From contig CP070660.1 in NCBI GenBank assembly GCA_020355145.1, positions 812,904-818,645 on the forward strand: DNA of 5,742 nucleotides. Direction: 5' to 3'. Both the position numbers and the translations under genes were made by a program. Under the pieces are notes generated by a model, which did not search any database, had not been told where the DNA came from, and was given only the letters and a program-made list of their open reading frames with translations. The DNA comes from Deltaproteobacteria bacterium (GTDB taxonomy: Bacteria; Desulfobacterota; DSM-4660; Desulfatiglandales; B25-G16). Positions within the stretch are counted from its first letter, which is position 1. Each line of letters starts with the position of its first letter. Positions 1 to 5,742 of this stretch are shown in pieces.

Positions 1-624
1 AAAACCAGGTCGAACATCTTTAGCTACGGTTATCAGGGGCATGTCTATCTGTATGAAGCCAAAGGTCAGCGTCTAGTACTCAAGGCCCCTACCGGTTGGG
101 GGTTGGGTAACCTTATCCGCAGGGCAATGTTGCGCAATGAGCACAGGGTCTATTCCAGGCTATCAGGACTACGCGGTGTACCGCGCTGTTACGGCATTCT
201 CGGCGGGCGCTACCTGGTGCTTGAATATATCGACGGGATTCCAGTACGAAGGGCCCGGATTACAGACCGCGGTAGGTTCTTCGAATCCCTCCTGAAACTC
301 ATCAAAGAACTGCACAAGGCAGGTGTGGCGCATACTGACCTCAAGAAAAAGGACAACCTTCTCGTCGTTGAAGGACGGACGCCCTATGTGATCGACTTTG
401 GTGTGGCTGTTGTCAGAAAACCGGGCTTTGCGCCCATAAATCGCTATCTCTATAATCTTGCAAGGAAATTTGATTTCAATGCCTGGGTGAAGTTGAAATA
501 TGAGGGCAAGTTCGAAAATATAGCAGAAGAAGACAGGGGGTATTACAACCGGACAGTCGTTGAGAAGGTGTCACGCTGGATCAAGGACACCTATCTGAGA
601 CTTAAAGAAATCCGATTCCTTTAG
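1..624 (+). CDS. Lipopolysaccharide core kinase-like protein (Kdo/heptose kinase family), 5' end missing
   Basis: The reading frame is open from the first base to the TAG at 622-624, so 207 residues of a longer protein are visible. A TTG at 103 could be called a start, but conserved kinase residues lie upstream of it, so the true start is outside the window. Seen, numbering from the window start: a glycine-rich loop-like YGYQGHVYL (9-17), an ATP-binding lysine in LVLK (K28), a helix-C type glutamate in RNEH (E47), a catalytic loop HTDLKKKDN (111-119, aspartate D113) and a metal-binding DFG (132-134). All residues needed for phosphotransfer are therefore present. The short size, the HxDLKxxN form of the loop and the lack of an APE motif fit the small WaaP/KdkA/InaA-type LPS kinases, which phosphorylate Kdo or heptose of the inner core in the cytoplasm. 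The msbA and glycosyltransferase neighbours support this. The substrate is inferred, and another small RIO-like kinase is possible. Confidence 0.8.
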   Translation, partial: KTRSNIFSYGYQGHVYLYEAKGQRLVLKAPTGWGLGNLIRRAMLRNEHRVYSRLSGLRGVPRCYGILGGRYLVLEYIDGIPVRRARITDRGRFFESLLKLIKELHKAGVAHTDLKKKDNLLVVEGRTPYVIDFGVAVVRKPGFAPINRYLYNLARKFDFNAWVKLKYEGKFENIAEEDRGYYNRTVVEKVSRWIKDTYLRLKEIRFL

Positions 625-644
625 ACCTCAGGCACTATGGGAAA

Positions 645-2474
645 TTAGGGCCTAAATTGGATATCATAGAGGCTTCTATATCTGCCATCTGTTGAGATAA
701 GTTCATCATGTCTGCCTGACTCAACAATCCTACCATTCTCCATGACATAGATCCGATCAGCCCTTCTGATTGTATTCAGGCGATGGGAAACAACGAAGAT
801 GGTCCTCTGTCCAAGGAGCCTCTCTATGGCCTCCTGGATAAGGAGCTCGCTTTCTGGGTCAAGGGCTGAGGCAGGTTCATCAAGAATCAAGATGGCAGGA
901 TCTTTGAGAATAGCCCTTGCTATAGCAATTCTCTGTCTCTGGCCACCAGAGAGAAGTGTTCCCCTATCACCGACAATTGTCTCATATCCATCTGAAAAGG
1001 CCATTATAAAATCATGGGCCTGGGCAATCTTGGCCGCATTTTCAATCTGGTCCTTTCGATAATGGCCCCCATTATAATTGATATTATTGCCTATGGTATC
1101 ATGAAAAAGGAGACTCTCCTGGCTTACCACAGCAATCTGACCCCTTAAGGACTCCAGTGTTGCATCCCTGATATCCATTCCATCAATGGTTATAGAGCCA
1201 GAGCATACATCGTAGAAACGGGGAATTAGGTCCAAGAGGGTACTTTTACCTGCCCCAGTAGAACCCACAAAGGCCACCATTTCCCCTACATTTACCGCAA
1301 AAGATACGTCATTTAAGATCAATTTCCCTGGTTCGTAGCCAAAATCTACATGACAGAACTCTATTGTATTCTTTAGTCTCGGTATCTCCCTTGCCTCTGA
1401 CTTATCCTGTATGTCTGGCACAGTATGCATTATATCAAAGACCCTTTTGGTTGCACCCTGAAGTGTCCTCAGATTATTATGTATCCTGGCCAGCTCTTTA
1501 ACAGGGGAGTAGGCCCTGGCAAAGGCATAAAGCATTGCGATAAGTTCTCCCAAGGTATGATGGAAGTAAATCTTTCCTATTAATAGGATACATGGTAGGA
1601 TTAAGAATACACTTGAATCCATCATGGGCCCAATACCGAGCTGCCACCTGGTCCAGTGCATAACCTTCTTATACAGATTATCAGCAAACTTCCTAAACCT
1701 CTCGGACTCATATCTCCCTCTGCAGAACCCCTTTATGACCTTGAGTAATAAGAGAATCTCCTGGTAGCTTGATGTTACCTCGGCTGTTGCGTCCTGTACC
1801 CTGGTAGAATGTTTCTTGACCTTGCGGCCAAAAAGCCTGACCAGACCAACGATTAAAGGGGCAACTATAATAGCCAGTATGGTAAGCCTGTAATTCATCA
1901 AAAGGAGATAGGCAAGAAAGACCCCTGTTGTTAAGGGGCACCTCACGAGACCGATAATGATATTGCTTATATAACCCTGCATTACTGTCAGATCTGCTGT
2001 AGCCCTTGCAATAAGCTCACCACTCTTGCGTTTATGATAAAATGTCAAGGGAAGGGATATAAACTTTTCAGCCAGCTCAGTCCGCAGTGTCTTTATGGCC
2101 CTGTTCGAGAAGGCTGCCGCTGTAAGTTCACTTAAGTAAAGGGTAATTGATTTAAGGAGGACTGCAAGGAATGCAACACCAGTAAGAAGGACAAGCAAGC
2201 CATTCGGTGAGATCCCGGATACCAGAACCAGTTCTGTCCTCTCAAATGACAAGGGAGATCGGAATACTATCCAGGGAATCCTCCACTCAACAGGATCGCC
2301 TGCCCTTTTCATTCCCTCGTCGATAAAGGGCTGAAGAAGGTAAGCAGGTACTACAACAAACAGGGCTGACAGGGCGGTCAGGATAACTGCCACTATTATC
2401 AGGCCCCGATGGGCCTTAACATAGGTGGCGATATCCCTGCCGAGAATTTTATCTAACATGTAACTAAACTGCAT
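645..2474 (-). CDS. msbA: MsbA-type lipid A/LPS flippase, ABC transporter with fused membrane and ATPase domains
   Basis: This 609-residue half-transporter works as a homodimer in the inner membrane and flips lipid A-core from the cytoplasmic to the periplasmic face using ATP. Hydrophobic segments lie near 25-47, 91-114, 170-190, 193-214, 287-303 and 307-323. The nucleotide-binding domain is complete: A-loop tyrosine Y380, Walker A GSTGAGKST (404-412), Q-loop Q452, signature LSGGQ (508-512), Walker B ILILDE (528-533, catalytic E533), D-loop SALD (536-539) and H-loop H564. Similarity to E. coli MsbA (582 residues) is clear along the whole length, for example in LLQPFIDEG, TFYHKRKSGELIARAT and the C-terminal ATPase. 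Most of the extra length lies in the first periplasmic loop. ATG at 2474 is preceded two codons upstream by an in-frame TAA, so only M1 or M6 can be the start; the ribosome binding site is weak. The gene lies 84 bases after the glycosyltransferase and converges on the kinase gene. A related multidrug or lipid exporter cannot be fully excluded, but the context favours lipid A. Confidence 0.9.
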   Translation of the reverse strand: MQFSYMLDKILGRDIATYVKAHRGLIIVAVILTALSALFVVVPAYLLQPFIDEGMKRAGDPVEWRIPWIVFRSPLSFERTELVLVSGISPNGLLVLLTGVAFLAVLLKSITLYLSELTAAAFSNRAIKTLRTELAEKFISLPLTFYHKRKSGELIARATADLTVMQGYISNIIIGLVRCPLTTGVFLAYLLLMNYRLTILAIIVAPLIVGLVRLFGRKVKKHSTRVQDATAEVTSSYQEILLLLKVIKGFCRGRYESERFRKFADNLYKKVMHWTRWQLGIGPMMDSSVFLILPCILLIGKIYFHHTLGELIAMLYAFARAYSPVKELARIHNNLRTLQGATKRVFDIMHTVPDIQDKSEAREIPRLKNTIEFCHVDFGYEPGKLILNDVSFAVNVGEMVAFVGSTGAGKSTLLDLIPRFYDVCSGSITIDGMDIRDATLESLRGQIAVVSQESLLFHDTIGNNINYNGGHYRKDQIENAAKIAQAHDFIMAFSDGYETIVGDRGTLLSGGQRQRIAIARAILKDPAILILDEPASALDPESELLIQEAIERLLGQRTIFVVSHRLNTIRRADRIYVMENGRIVESGRHDELISTDGRYRSLYDIQFRP

Positions 2475-2516
2475 TGATTAATCCAGGAACAACTTTCGCT
2501 GAAACATTTTGGAAAA

Positions 2517-2545
2517 AGGATACTTAAGCCCCTTACATCAGTCAA
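2517..2545 (-). promoter_or_regulatory. Candidate sigma70-type promoter in front of msbA
   Basis: On the minus strand a TTGACT -35 box (2540-2545; five of six consensus bases) is followed after exactly 17 bases by TATCCT (2517-2522; four of six). It lies in the 84-base gap between the glycosyltransferase stop and the msbA start, with the -10 box about 43 bases upstream of the ATG. It would let msbA be expressed apart from the upstream gene. This is a pattern match only. Confidence 0.35.
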
Positions 2546-2558
2546 GGCAAAAGTTCTA

Positions 2559-3461
2559 TCACACGTGTAATCTCTCCTTAATCCTCTTATAGATAACCGT
2601 AAGGGGTTTCACATCCGCAATCACTGTAACATCTGGGCCTAAAGGCGCCCACCTTAATGGGTGGCTGTTTTTGAAGAGGGCTATTGTTTGTGCCCCAAGC
2701 ATTGCTGCCAGGTGCGTTATGCCGCTGTCGTGTCCAATGTAAAGGTAGGCCTCTTTGAGCAAGGACAGAAGTCTTTCTCCCTCAGGGGAAATAACAATCT
2801 CTACTTCTTCTACCCCAGATAGCCCTTTGGCAAAGAATTGATACCATTGCGCTTCTGCCGGCCCCAAAACCAAGATCCTCTTATGAGATACCCCGAGGCC
2901 TTTGCCCTTTATCAGACTAAGCCAAAATTCATGTGGATAGTTTTTCCCTTTACTTCCAGAACCGGGATGTAAGACAATTATGCTGCCTGATCTCGCCGGA
3001 CTTTCTCCTCTAAGGAGTGCCCTCCTTCGGGCCTCGGCCACTGCTTCCTCAGGATTAACAGGCAATCCAGACCTTTTAAGGCATGATGCTAAATATAATG
3101 CAACATGTATATCTTCTTTATTAGATGGAAACGGTGGAAATGAAAAGACAGGGATGTATTTCAGACACTTACCGAGGCCTTTTTTTACCTTACCAGCAGG
3201 GTCACTGATAAAGGAAACTACCCTGTCTACCTCTGGGAAGGTAAGATCCTTTAAATGAGGCTCTTCCAAAAATAGGGTATGCCATCCTCCCATCTCGTAA
3301 TCAATGCACCTGTGTAAGAGAGGTCTTAAAAAATCAACCCCTGGCCTTCTCCCCAACAGTGTTATCTCTGTCTTATCGGCTATTTGATGAAGGGCCGGGG
3401 CCAATAACAGGGTGTCGCCCAGACCACTTGGACGTATAATTAAGTATCTCGTGATTTCCAC
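2559..3461 (-). CDS. Glycosyltransferase family 9 protein, ADP-heptose:LPS heptosyltransferase-like
   Basis: The 300-residue product is a GT-B fold transferase expected to add heptose, or a similar sugar, from a nucleotide donor to the inner LPS core at the cytoplasmic face of the inner membrane. Seen: the N-terminal family signature RPSGLGDTLLLAPAL (10-24, with the conserved D16), the start of the second domain at HPGSGSKGKNYP (165-176), and the donor-binding GHDSGITHLAA (243-253, D245 and H250) followed by ALFKNSHPLRWAPLGP. Length is slightly below the usual 320-350 residues of WaaC/WaaF, because the N-terminal domain looks compact. The start is GTG at 3461: an in-frame TAA lies at 3468-3470, so no longer ATG, GTG or TTG start is possible, yet the bases before GTG give only a poor ribosome binding site. 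A much better one sits about 40 bases upstream with no start behind it. It is probably the first gene of a short unit with msbA. Family is certain; acceptor and sugar cannot be read from the sequence. Confidence 0.88.
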   Translation of the reverse strand: MEITRYLIIRPSGLGDTLLLAPALHQIADKTEITLLGRRPGVDFLRPLLHRCIDYEMGGWHTLFLEEPHLKDLTFPEVDRVVSFISDPAGKVKKGLGKCLKYIPVFSFPPFPSNKEDIHVALYLASCLKRSGLPVNPEEAVAEARRRALLRGESPARSGSIIVLHPGSGSKGKNYPHEFWLSLIKGKGLGVSHKRILVLGPAEAQWYQFFAKGLSGVEEVEIVISPEGERLLSLLKEAYLYIGHDSGITHLAAMLGAQTIALFKNSHPLRWAPLGPDVTVIADVKPLTVIYKRIKERLHV

Positions 3462-3600
3462 AATTTCTTAAGTTACAAAGACCTTGTGCAGCCTTAACTT
3501 TTCACCTCCCTAACTCAGGGGCTTCGCCCCTCTCAGCCCACCGCAGGGTCAATCTCCTGGAAAACTTTCACCTTGAACTGATATTGCTTGAATAGGGATA
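3462..3600 (-). other. Non-coding leader of the glycosyltransferase gene, with hairpin and unused ribosome-binding sequence
   Basis: If transcription starts near 3600 from the candidate promoter described separately, the transcript carries about 139 bases before GTG. Within it, in transcript order, are: a possible 12-codon open frame (3571 down to 3533, GTG start, TGA stop); a perfect 6-bp stem with a 3-base loop (3531-3526 with 3522-3517); a strong purine-rich Shine-Dalgarno-like GGGAGGTGAA (3510-3501) with no usable start codon at the right distance; and an in-frame TAA just before the GTG. A related motif, AGGTGAAAGTT (3573-3563) and AGGTGAAAAGTT (3507-3496), occurs twice. The leader may control translation, or may be decayed sequence. 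No known riboswitch was recognised. Confidence 0.3.
3517..3531 (-). other. Short GC-rich hairpin in the intergenic region
   Basis: AGGGGC and GCCCCT form a perfect 6-bp inverted repeat around a 3-base loop; if the innermost G-C pair is left open, a 5-base loop remains. No T-run follows on either strand, so this is not a standard intrinsic terminator. On the minus strand it sits 7 bases before the Shine-Dalgarno-like sequence, and 1 base after the end of the possible 12-codon frame. Confidence 0.5.
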
Positions 3601-3616
3601 GATATCATTGTATATA
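3588..3616 (+). promoter_or_regulatory. Candidate promoter for gcdA
   Basis: TTGAAT (3588-3593) and TATATA (3611-3616), each matching four of six sigma70 consensus bases, are separated by the optimal 17 bases. Transcription would start near 3623 and give a leader of about 135 bases before the gcdA ATG. The -10 box overlaps that of the opposite-strand promoter candidate. Pattern match only. Confidence 0.35.
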
Positions 3617-3635
3617 GAGTCACATAGATTATCAA
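3607..3635 (-). promoter_or_regulatory. Candidate strong promoter for the glycosyltransferase-msbA unit
   Basis: On the minus strand TTGATA (3630-3635) and TACAAT (3607-3612) each match five of six sigma70 consensus bases and are separated by exactly 17 bases. This is the best promoter-like sequence I found in the window. Transcription would start near 3600, heading left into the glycosyltransferase gene. It overlaps the plus-strand gcdA promoter candidate over 3607-3616. Confidence 0.45.
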
Positions 3636-3757
3636 CCCGGATCACAAGCCCTATTGCGTAACGGTAAAGGCCTCACAGGGTAGGCAAAAAGCAGGGGATC
3701 TGAGCGCAACACGTGAACCCCGGGTAGCAGACCTTAGAGTCCAGGAGGTACGCCAAG
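3617..3757 (+). other. gcdA untranslated leader, possible structure
   Basis: This stretch has no credible reading frame and no tRNA or recognised riboswitch. It contains complementary segments: GG(A)TCTG at 3696-3702 with CAGACC at 3728-3733 (one bulged A), and alternatively GGGG 3694-3697 with CCCC 3718-3721. The two pairings share bases 3696-3697 and so exclude each other. A self-complementary CCCGGG lies at 3719-3724. Whether this matters for control is unknown. Confidence 0.25.
3743..3748 (+). promoter_or_regulatory. Ribosome binding site of gcdA
   Basis: A full AGGAGG Shine-Dalgarno sequence lies nine bases before the ATG at 3758. It fixes the start of gcdA and suggests strong translation, in contrast to the weak sites before the two minus-strand genes. 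Confidence 0.85.
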
Positions 3758-5497
3758 ATGAGACAGTATTTTGAGAAAATGACCCAAATAGGAAGAGAGC
3801 TCAGGGAAAGGGAAAGACAGCGGGAAGAGTCCAATGCCCTTAAGATAGCGCAGGTTGAAAAAGAGGTAGCCCAGGCCATAGAAAAGAGAAACCTAGCAGG
3901 TATCCCGGCTGAAAAGCTTCACAAGAGGGGAGAAAAGACAGCCTGGGAAAGGATTGAGCTCTTAGTTGATCCCGGTACCTTTTTACCGTTAAACAGCCTC
4001 TATGACCCTGAGTTCAATCAGGAGGGAACGACCGGGGTTATAACTGGGTTGGGTAAGATATCAGGGAGATACGCCTCAATTATTGCCTCGGACAACAAGG
4101 TCCTTGCCGGGGCCTGGATCCCGGGTCAGCGGGAGCATATCTTTCGGGCCCAGGATATTGCTGAACGTCTGCGCATCCCCCTTGTCTGGGTGTTGAACTG
4201 TAGTGGTGTAAAGTTGACCGAACAGGAAAAGGTATACGCTGGCAGGAGATCTGGTGGAAGACCATTTTTTAGACACAGCGAGCTGATCCAAAAAGGTATA
4301 CCGGTTATCGTTGGTATGTACGGGACCAATCCAGCTGGTGGTGGATATCATGCAATCAGCCCGGCTATCATCTTCGCACACGCTAAATCCAATATGGCAG
4401 TGGGTGGAGGAGGTATTGTCAGCGGCATGTCTCCCAAGGGAGGATTTGATCTCGAGGGTGCAGAGATGCTCATTGACGCAACCAGAAAGTTCAAACAGGC
4501 TCCCCCCGGCGGTGTCGGGACTCACCATGATGAGACAGGCTTTATGAGAGGGGTATTTGACACCGAGGAAGGCGTCCTTGACGCTCTCAAGAACTGCATG
4601 ACAGGTATGCCTCTTTATGATCCCTCGGCCTTCAGGGTAGCAGAACCTGCTGATCCGATGTATCCAGCAGAGGATCTTAATTATATTGTCCCTTTCAACC
4701 AAAAAAGAACCTATAGCATTGAACAGATGCTGGCACGGGTCTTTGATGGAAGCGAACACCTGGAATACAGACCAGACTATGGTCCCGAGGTTTACTGTGG
4801 GCTCGCCAAGATAGATGGTTTCCTGGTTGGCCTTATTGCCAATCGCCAGGGGTTTCTGGGCAAGGGTTATCCCCGGTATGCAGGGGATCAATATCTGGGT
4901 ATAGGTGGCAAGCTTTACCGGGAGGGACTTATAAAGATGAATGAGATGGTCATGTTCTGCGGCAGGGACAGGATACCTATGATCTGGTTTCAGGATACCT
5001 CAGGTATTGATGTTGGGGATATAGCTGAGAAGGCGGAACTGCTCGGGCTTGGGCAGTCACTTATTTACTCTATTGAGAGTTCAGGGCTTCCTATGATGAC
5101 AGTTGTCTTGAGAAAGGGGACAGCTGCAGCCCATTACATAATGGGAGGGCCCCAGGCAAACAGGAATAATGCCTTTACCCTGGGTGTGCCTACCACTGAA
5201 ATCTATGTGATGCATGGGGAGACTGCTGCTGTTGCTGCCTTTGCAAGGAGGTTGGTAAAGGAAAAAGATGCGGGCAACCCCCTTGAGCCAGTGATCGATA
5301 AGATGAATGCCCTTGCACAACAGTACTATGATCAATCAAGGCCTATCTATTGCGCAAAGACTGGTCTAGTGGATGAGATTGTCTCCATGACGCAACTACG
5401 GGCGTATTTCGTTGCATTTGCAAGAAGCTGCTATCAAAACCCAGGGAGTATCTGTCCCCATCATCAGATGTTGCTTCCAAGGTCCATCAGGGGATAG
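3758..5497 (+). CDS. gcdA: Glutaconyl-CoA decarboxylase alpha subunit (biotin-dependent carboxyltransferase)
   Basis: The 579-residue product resembles the alpha subunit of the Acidaminococcus fermentans enzyme (about 587 residues) from end to end. This includes the start (MRQYFEKMTQIG), VLNCSGVKLTEQEKVY, and the tail PGSICPHHQMLLPRSIRG. It moves the carboxyl group of glutaconyl-CoA to biotin on a carrier subunit, giving crotonyl-CoA. In the full complex, a membrane subunit then decarboxylates carboxybiotin and pumps sodium. Seen: a charged, probably helical N-terminal segment (about 15-45); an N-terminal crotonase-fold domain with the oxyanion-type GTNPAGGGYH (189-198); and a C-terminal domain with DTSGIDVGD (413-421) and RKGTAAAHY (452-460). 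Both halves are intact. The start is set by AGGAGG nine bases upstream. Upstream lie a divergent LPS gene and a non-coding leader; downstream a converging gene, so it appears to be transcribed alone. The sister families are acyl-CoA carboxylase beta subunits (propionyl-, methylcrotonyl-), but the N- and C-terminal signatures favour GcdA. Expected use: glutaryl-CoA/glutaconyl-CoA steps of anaerobic aromatic, glutarate or glutamate metabolism. Confidence 0.9.
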   Translation: MRQYFEKMTQIGRELRERERQREESNALKIAQVEKEVAQAIEKRNLAGIPAEKLHKRGEKTAWERIELLVDPGTFLPLNSLYDPEFNQEGTTGVITGLGKISGRYASIIASDNKVLAGAWIPGQREHIFRAQDIAERLRIPLVWVLNCSGVKLTEQEKVYAGRRSGGRPFFRHSELIQKGIPVIVGMYGTNPAGGGYHAISPAIIFAHAKSNMAVGGGGIVSGMSPKGGFDLEGAEMLIDATRKFKQAPPGGVGTHHDETGFMRGVFDTEEGVLDALKNCMTGMPLYDPSAFRVAEPADPMYPAEDLNYIVPFNQKRTYSIEQMLARVFDGSEHLEYRPDYGPEVYCGLAKIDGFLVGLIANRQGFLGKGYPRYAGDQYLGIGGKLYREGLIKMNEMVMFCGRDRIPMIWFQDTSGIDVGDIAEKAELLGLGQSLIYSIESSGLPMMTVVLRKGTAAAHYIMGGPQANRNNAFTLGVPTTEIYVMHGETAAVAAFARRLVKEKDAGNPLEPVIDKMNALAQQYYDQSRPIYCAKTGLVDEIVSMTQLRAYFVAFARSCYQNPGSICPHHQMLLPRSIRG

Positions 5498-5742
5498 CTA
5501 TTCACCTTTATCTGGAAGAACCTCTGGGAGACTTCTGACCGCCTCCTTGCCCTCAGAGATTACCTTACCAAGCTTTTCCGACTCCTCAGAAATTCCCTTC
5601 TTCCAGGTCCTGTAAAGATCTGGGGATATGAGCCTGATCATTGATTGATAGGTGAAAATTACCCAATGGGCTGTCTTTGATCTGGCAATAAGGGGACTCT
5701 TAGAGGGAAGAAAAAAGGTAAGGAGCACAATCAAGAGATAAG
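5498..5742 (-). CDS. Unrecognised protein, C-terminal part, 5' end beyond the window
   Basis: The minus-strand frame is open from the right edge (first full codon at 5740) to a TAG at 5498-5500, giving about 80 residues. A TTG at 5734 could serve as a start, but no clear ribosome binding site can be judged and the frame continues past the edge, so a truncated longer gene is more likely. Seen: a hydrophobic stretch YLLIVLLTFFLPSK that could be the end of a membrane segment, then a basic and aromatic region (TAHWVIFTYQSMIRLISPDLYRTWKKG), then a charged, probably helical tail (EESEKLGKVISEGKEAVRSLPEVLP). I do not recognise the family. The stop codon abuts that of gcdA with no gap. The absence of stops and protein-like composition support a real gene, but the evidence is modest. 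Confidence 0.5.
   Translation of the reverse strand, partial: YLLIVLLTFFLPSKSPLIARSKTAHWVIFTYQSMIRLISPDLYRTWKKGISEESEKLGKVISEGKEAVRSLPEVLPDKGE

Noticed and set aside
103..105. TTG as the start of the kinase gene
   Set aside because: The glycine-rich loop and the ATP-binding lysine are encoded in frame upstream of it, so the gene extends past the left edge.
1708..1941. A 77-codon frame on the minus strand within msbA
   Set aside because: It is a different frame of the msbA coding strand, with no ribosome binding site or recognisable motif.
3517..3531. GC-rich hairpin as an intrinsic terminator
   Set aside because: No run of T follows on either strand, and it lies between divergent genes where no transcript is expected to end.
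3554..3560. Seven bases fully complementary to the gcdA ribosome binding region (3741-3747), as a possible sequestering element
   Set aside because: They lie upstream of the candidate gcdA promoter and so would not be in the transcript; a seven-base match is also expected by chance.
3613..3757. A tRNA or known riboswitch in the gcdA leader
   Set aside because: No cloverleaf arms or conserved riboswitch core could be found on either strand.
3673..3879. A 68-codon minus-strand frame across the gcdA start
   Set aside because: It begins within the coding part of gcdA and covers the gcdA ribosome binding site; the product is low-complexity and looks like no known protein.
4076..4891. A 271-codon open frame on the minus strand inside gcdA
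   Set aside because: It lies wholly antisense to a gene with end-to-end family similarity, and its product shows no domain or motif. Long antisense frames are common opposite such coding regions.

Overview
The window looks like chromosome from a Gram-negative anaerobe, probably Desulfobacterota (a Syntrophus-like or sulfate-reducing relative). This is an inference. Three genes belong to lipopolysaccharide (LPS) assembly, so there is an outer membrane. The fourth is a clear homologue of the glutaconyl-CoA decarboxylase alpha subunit, an enzyme of anaerobic glutarate, glutamate and aromatic-acid breakdown. No mobile element, CRISPR array, tRNA or rRNA was seen.

Layout from left to right. (1) The 3' part of a plus-strand protein-kinase-fold gene, most like the LPS core (Kdo/heptose) kinases; its 5' end lies outside the window. 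(2) It converges, with a 20-base gap, on a minus-strand MsbA-type lipid A flippase. (3) Upstream of msbA on the same strand is a family 9 glycosyltransferase of the heptosyltransferase type. The pair could form one transcript, although an internal promoter candidate lies between them. (4) A roughly 300-base non-coding divergent region follows. It holds two good promoter-like sequences pointing in opposite directions with overlapping -10 boxes, and two long leaders. (5) On the plus strand is gcdA, complete and with a strong ribosome binding site. (6) A minus-strand gene runs in from the right edge and ends at the base next to the gcdA stop codon; it is not recognised.

Functionally, the left 3.5 kb is part of an LPS core/lipid A module: the glycosyltransferase adds a core sugar, the kinase probably phosphorylates a core sugar, and MsbA flips the finished lipid A-core across the inner membrane. 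gcdA belongs to a different process, carboxyl transfer from glutaconyl-CoA to biotin in a sodium-pumping decarboxylase. It stands without the membrane and biotin-carrier subunits in this window.

I found no convincing evidence of a wholly new system. The points most worth checking are the overlapping divergent promoters between the LPS genes and gcdA, a roughly 30-residue extra periplasmic loop in MsbA, the isolated gcdA, and the structured leader ahead of the glycosyltransferase.
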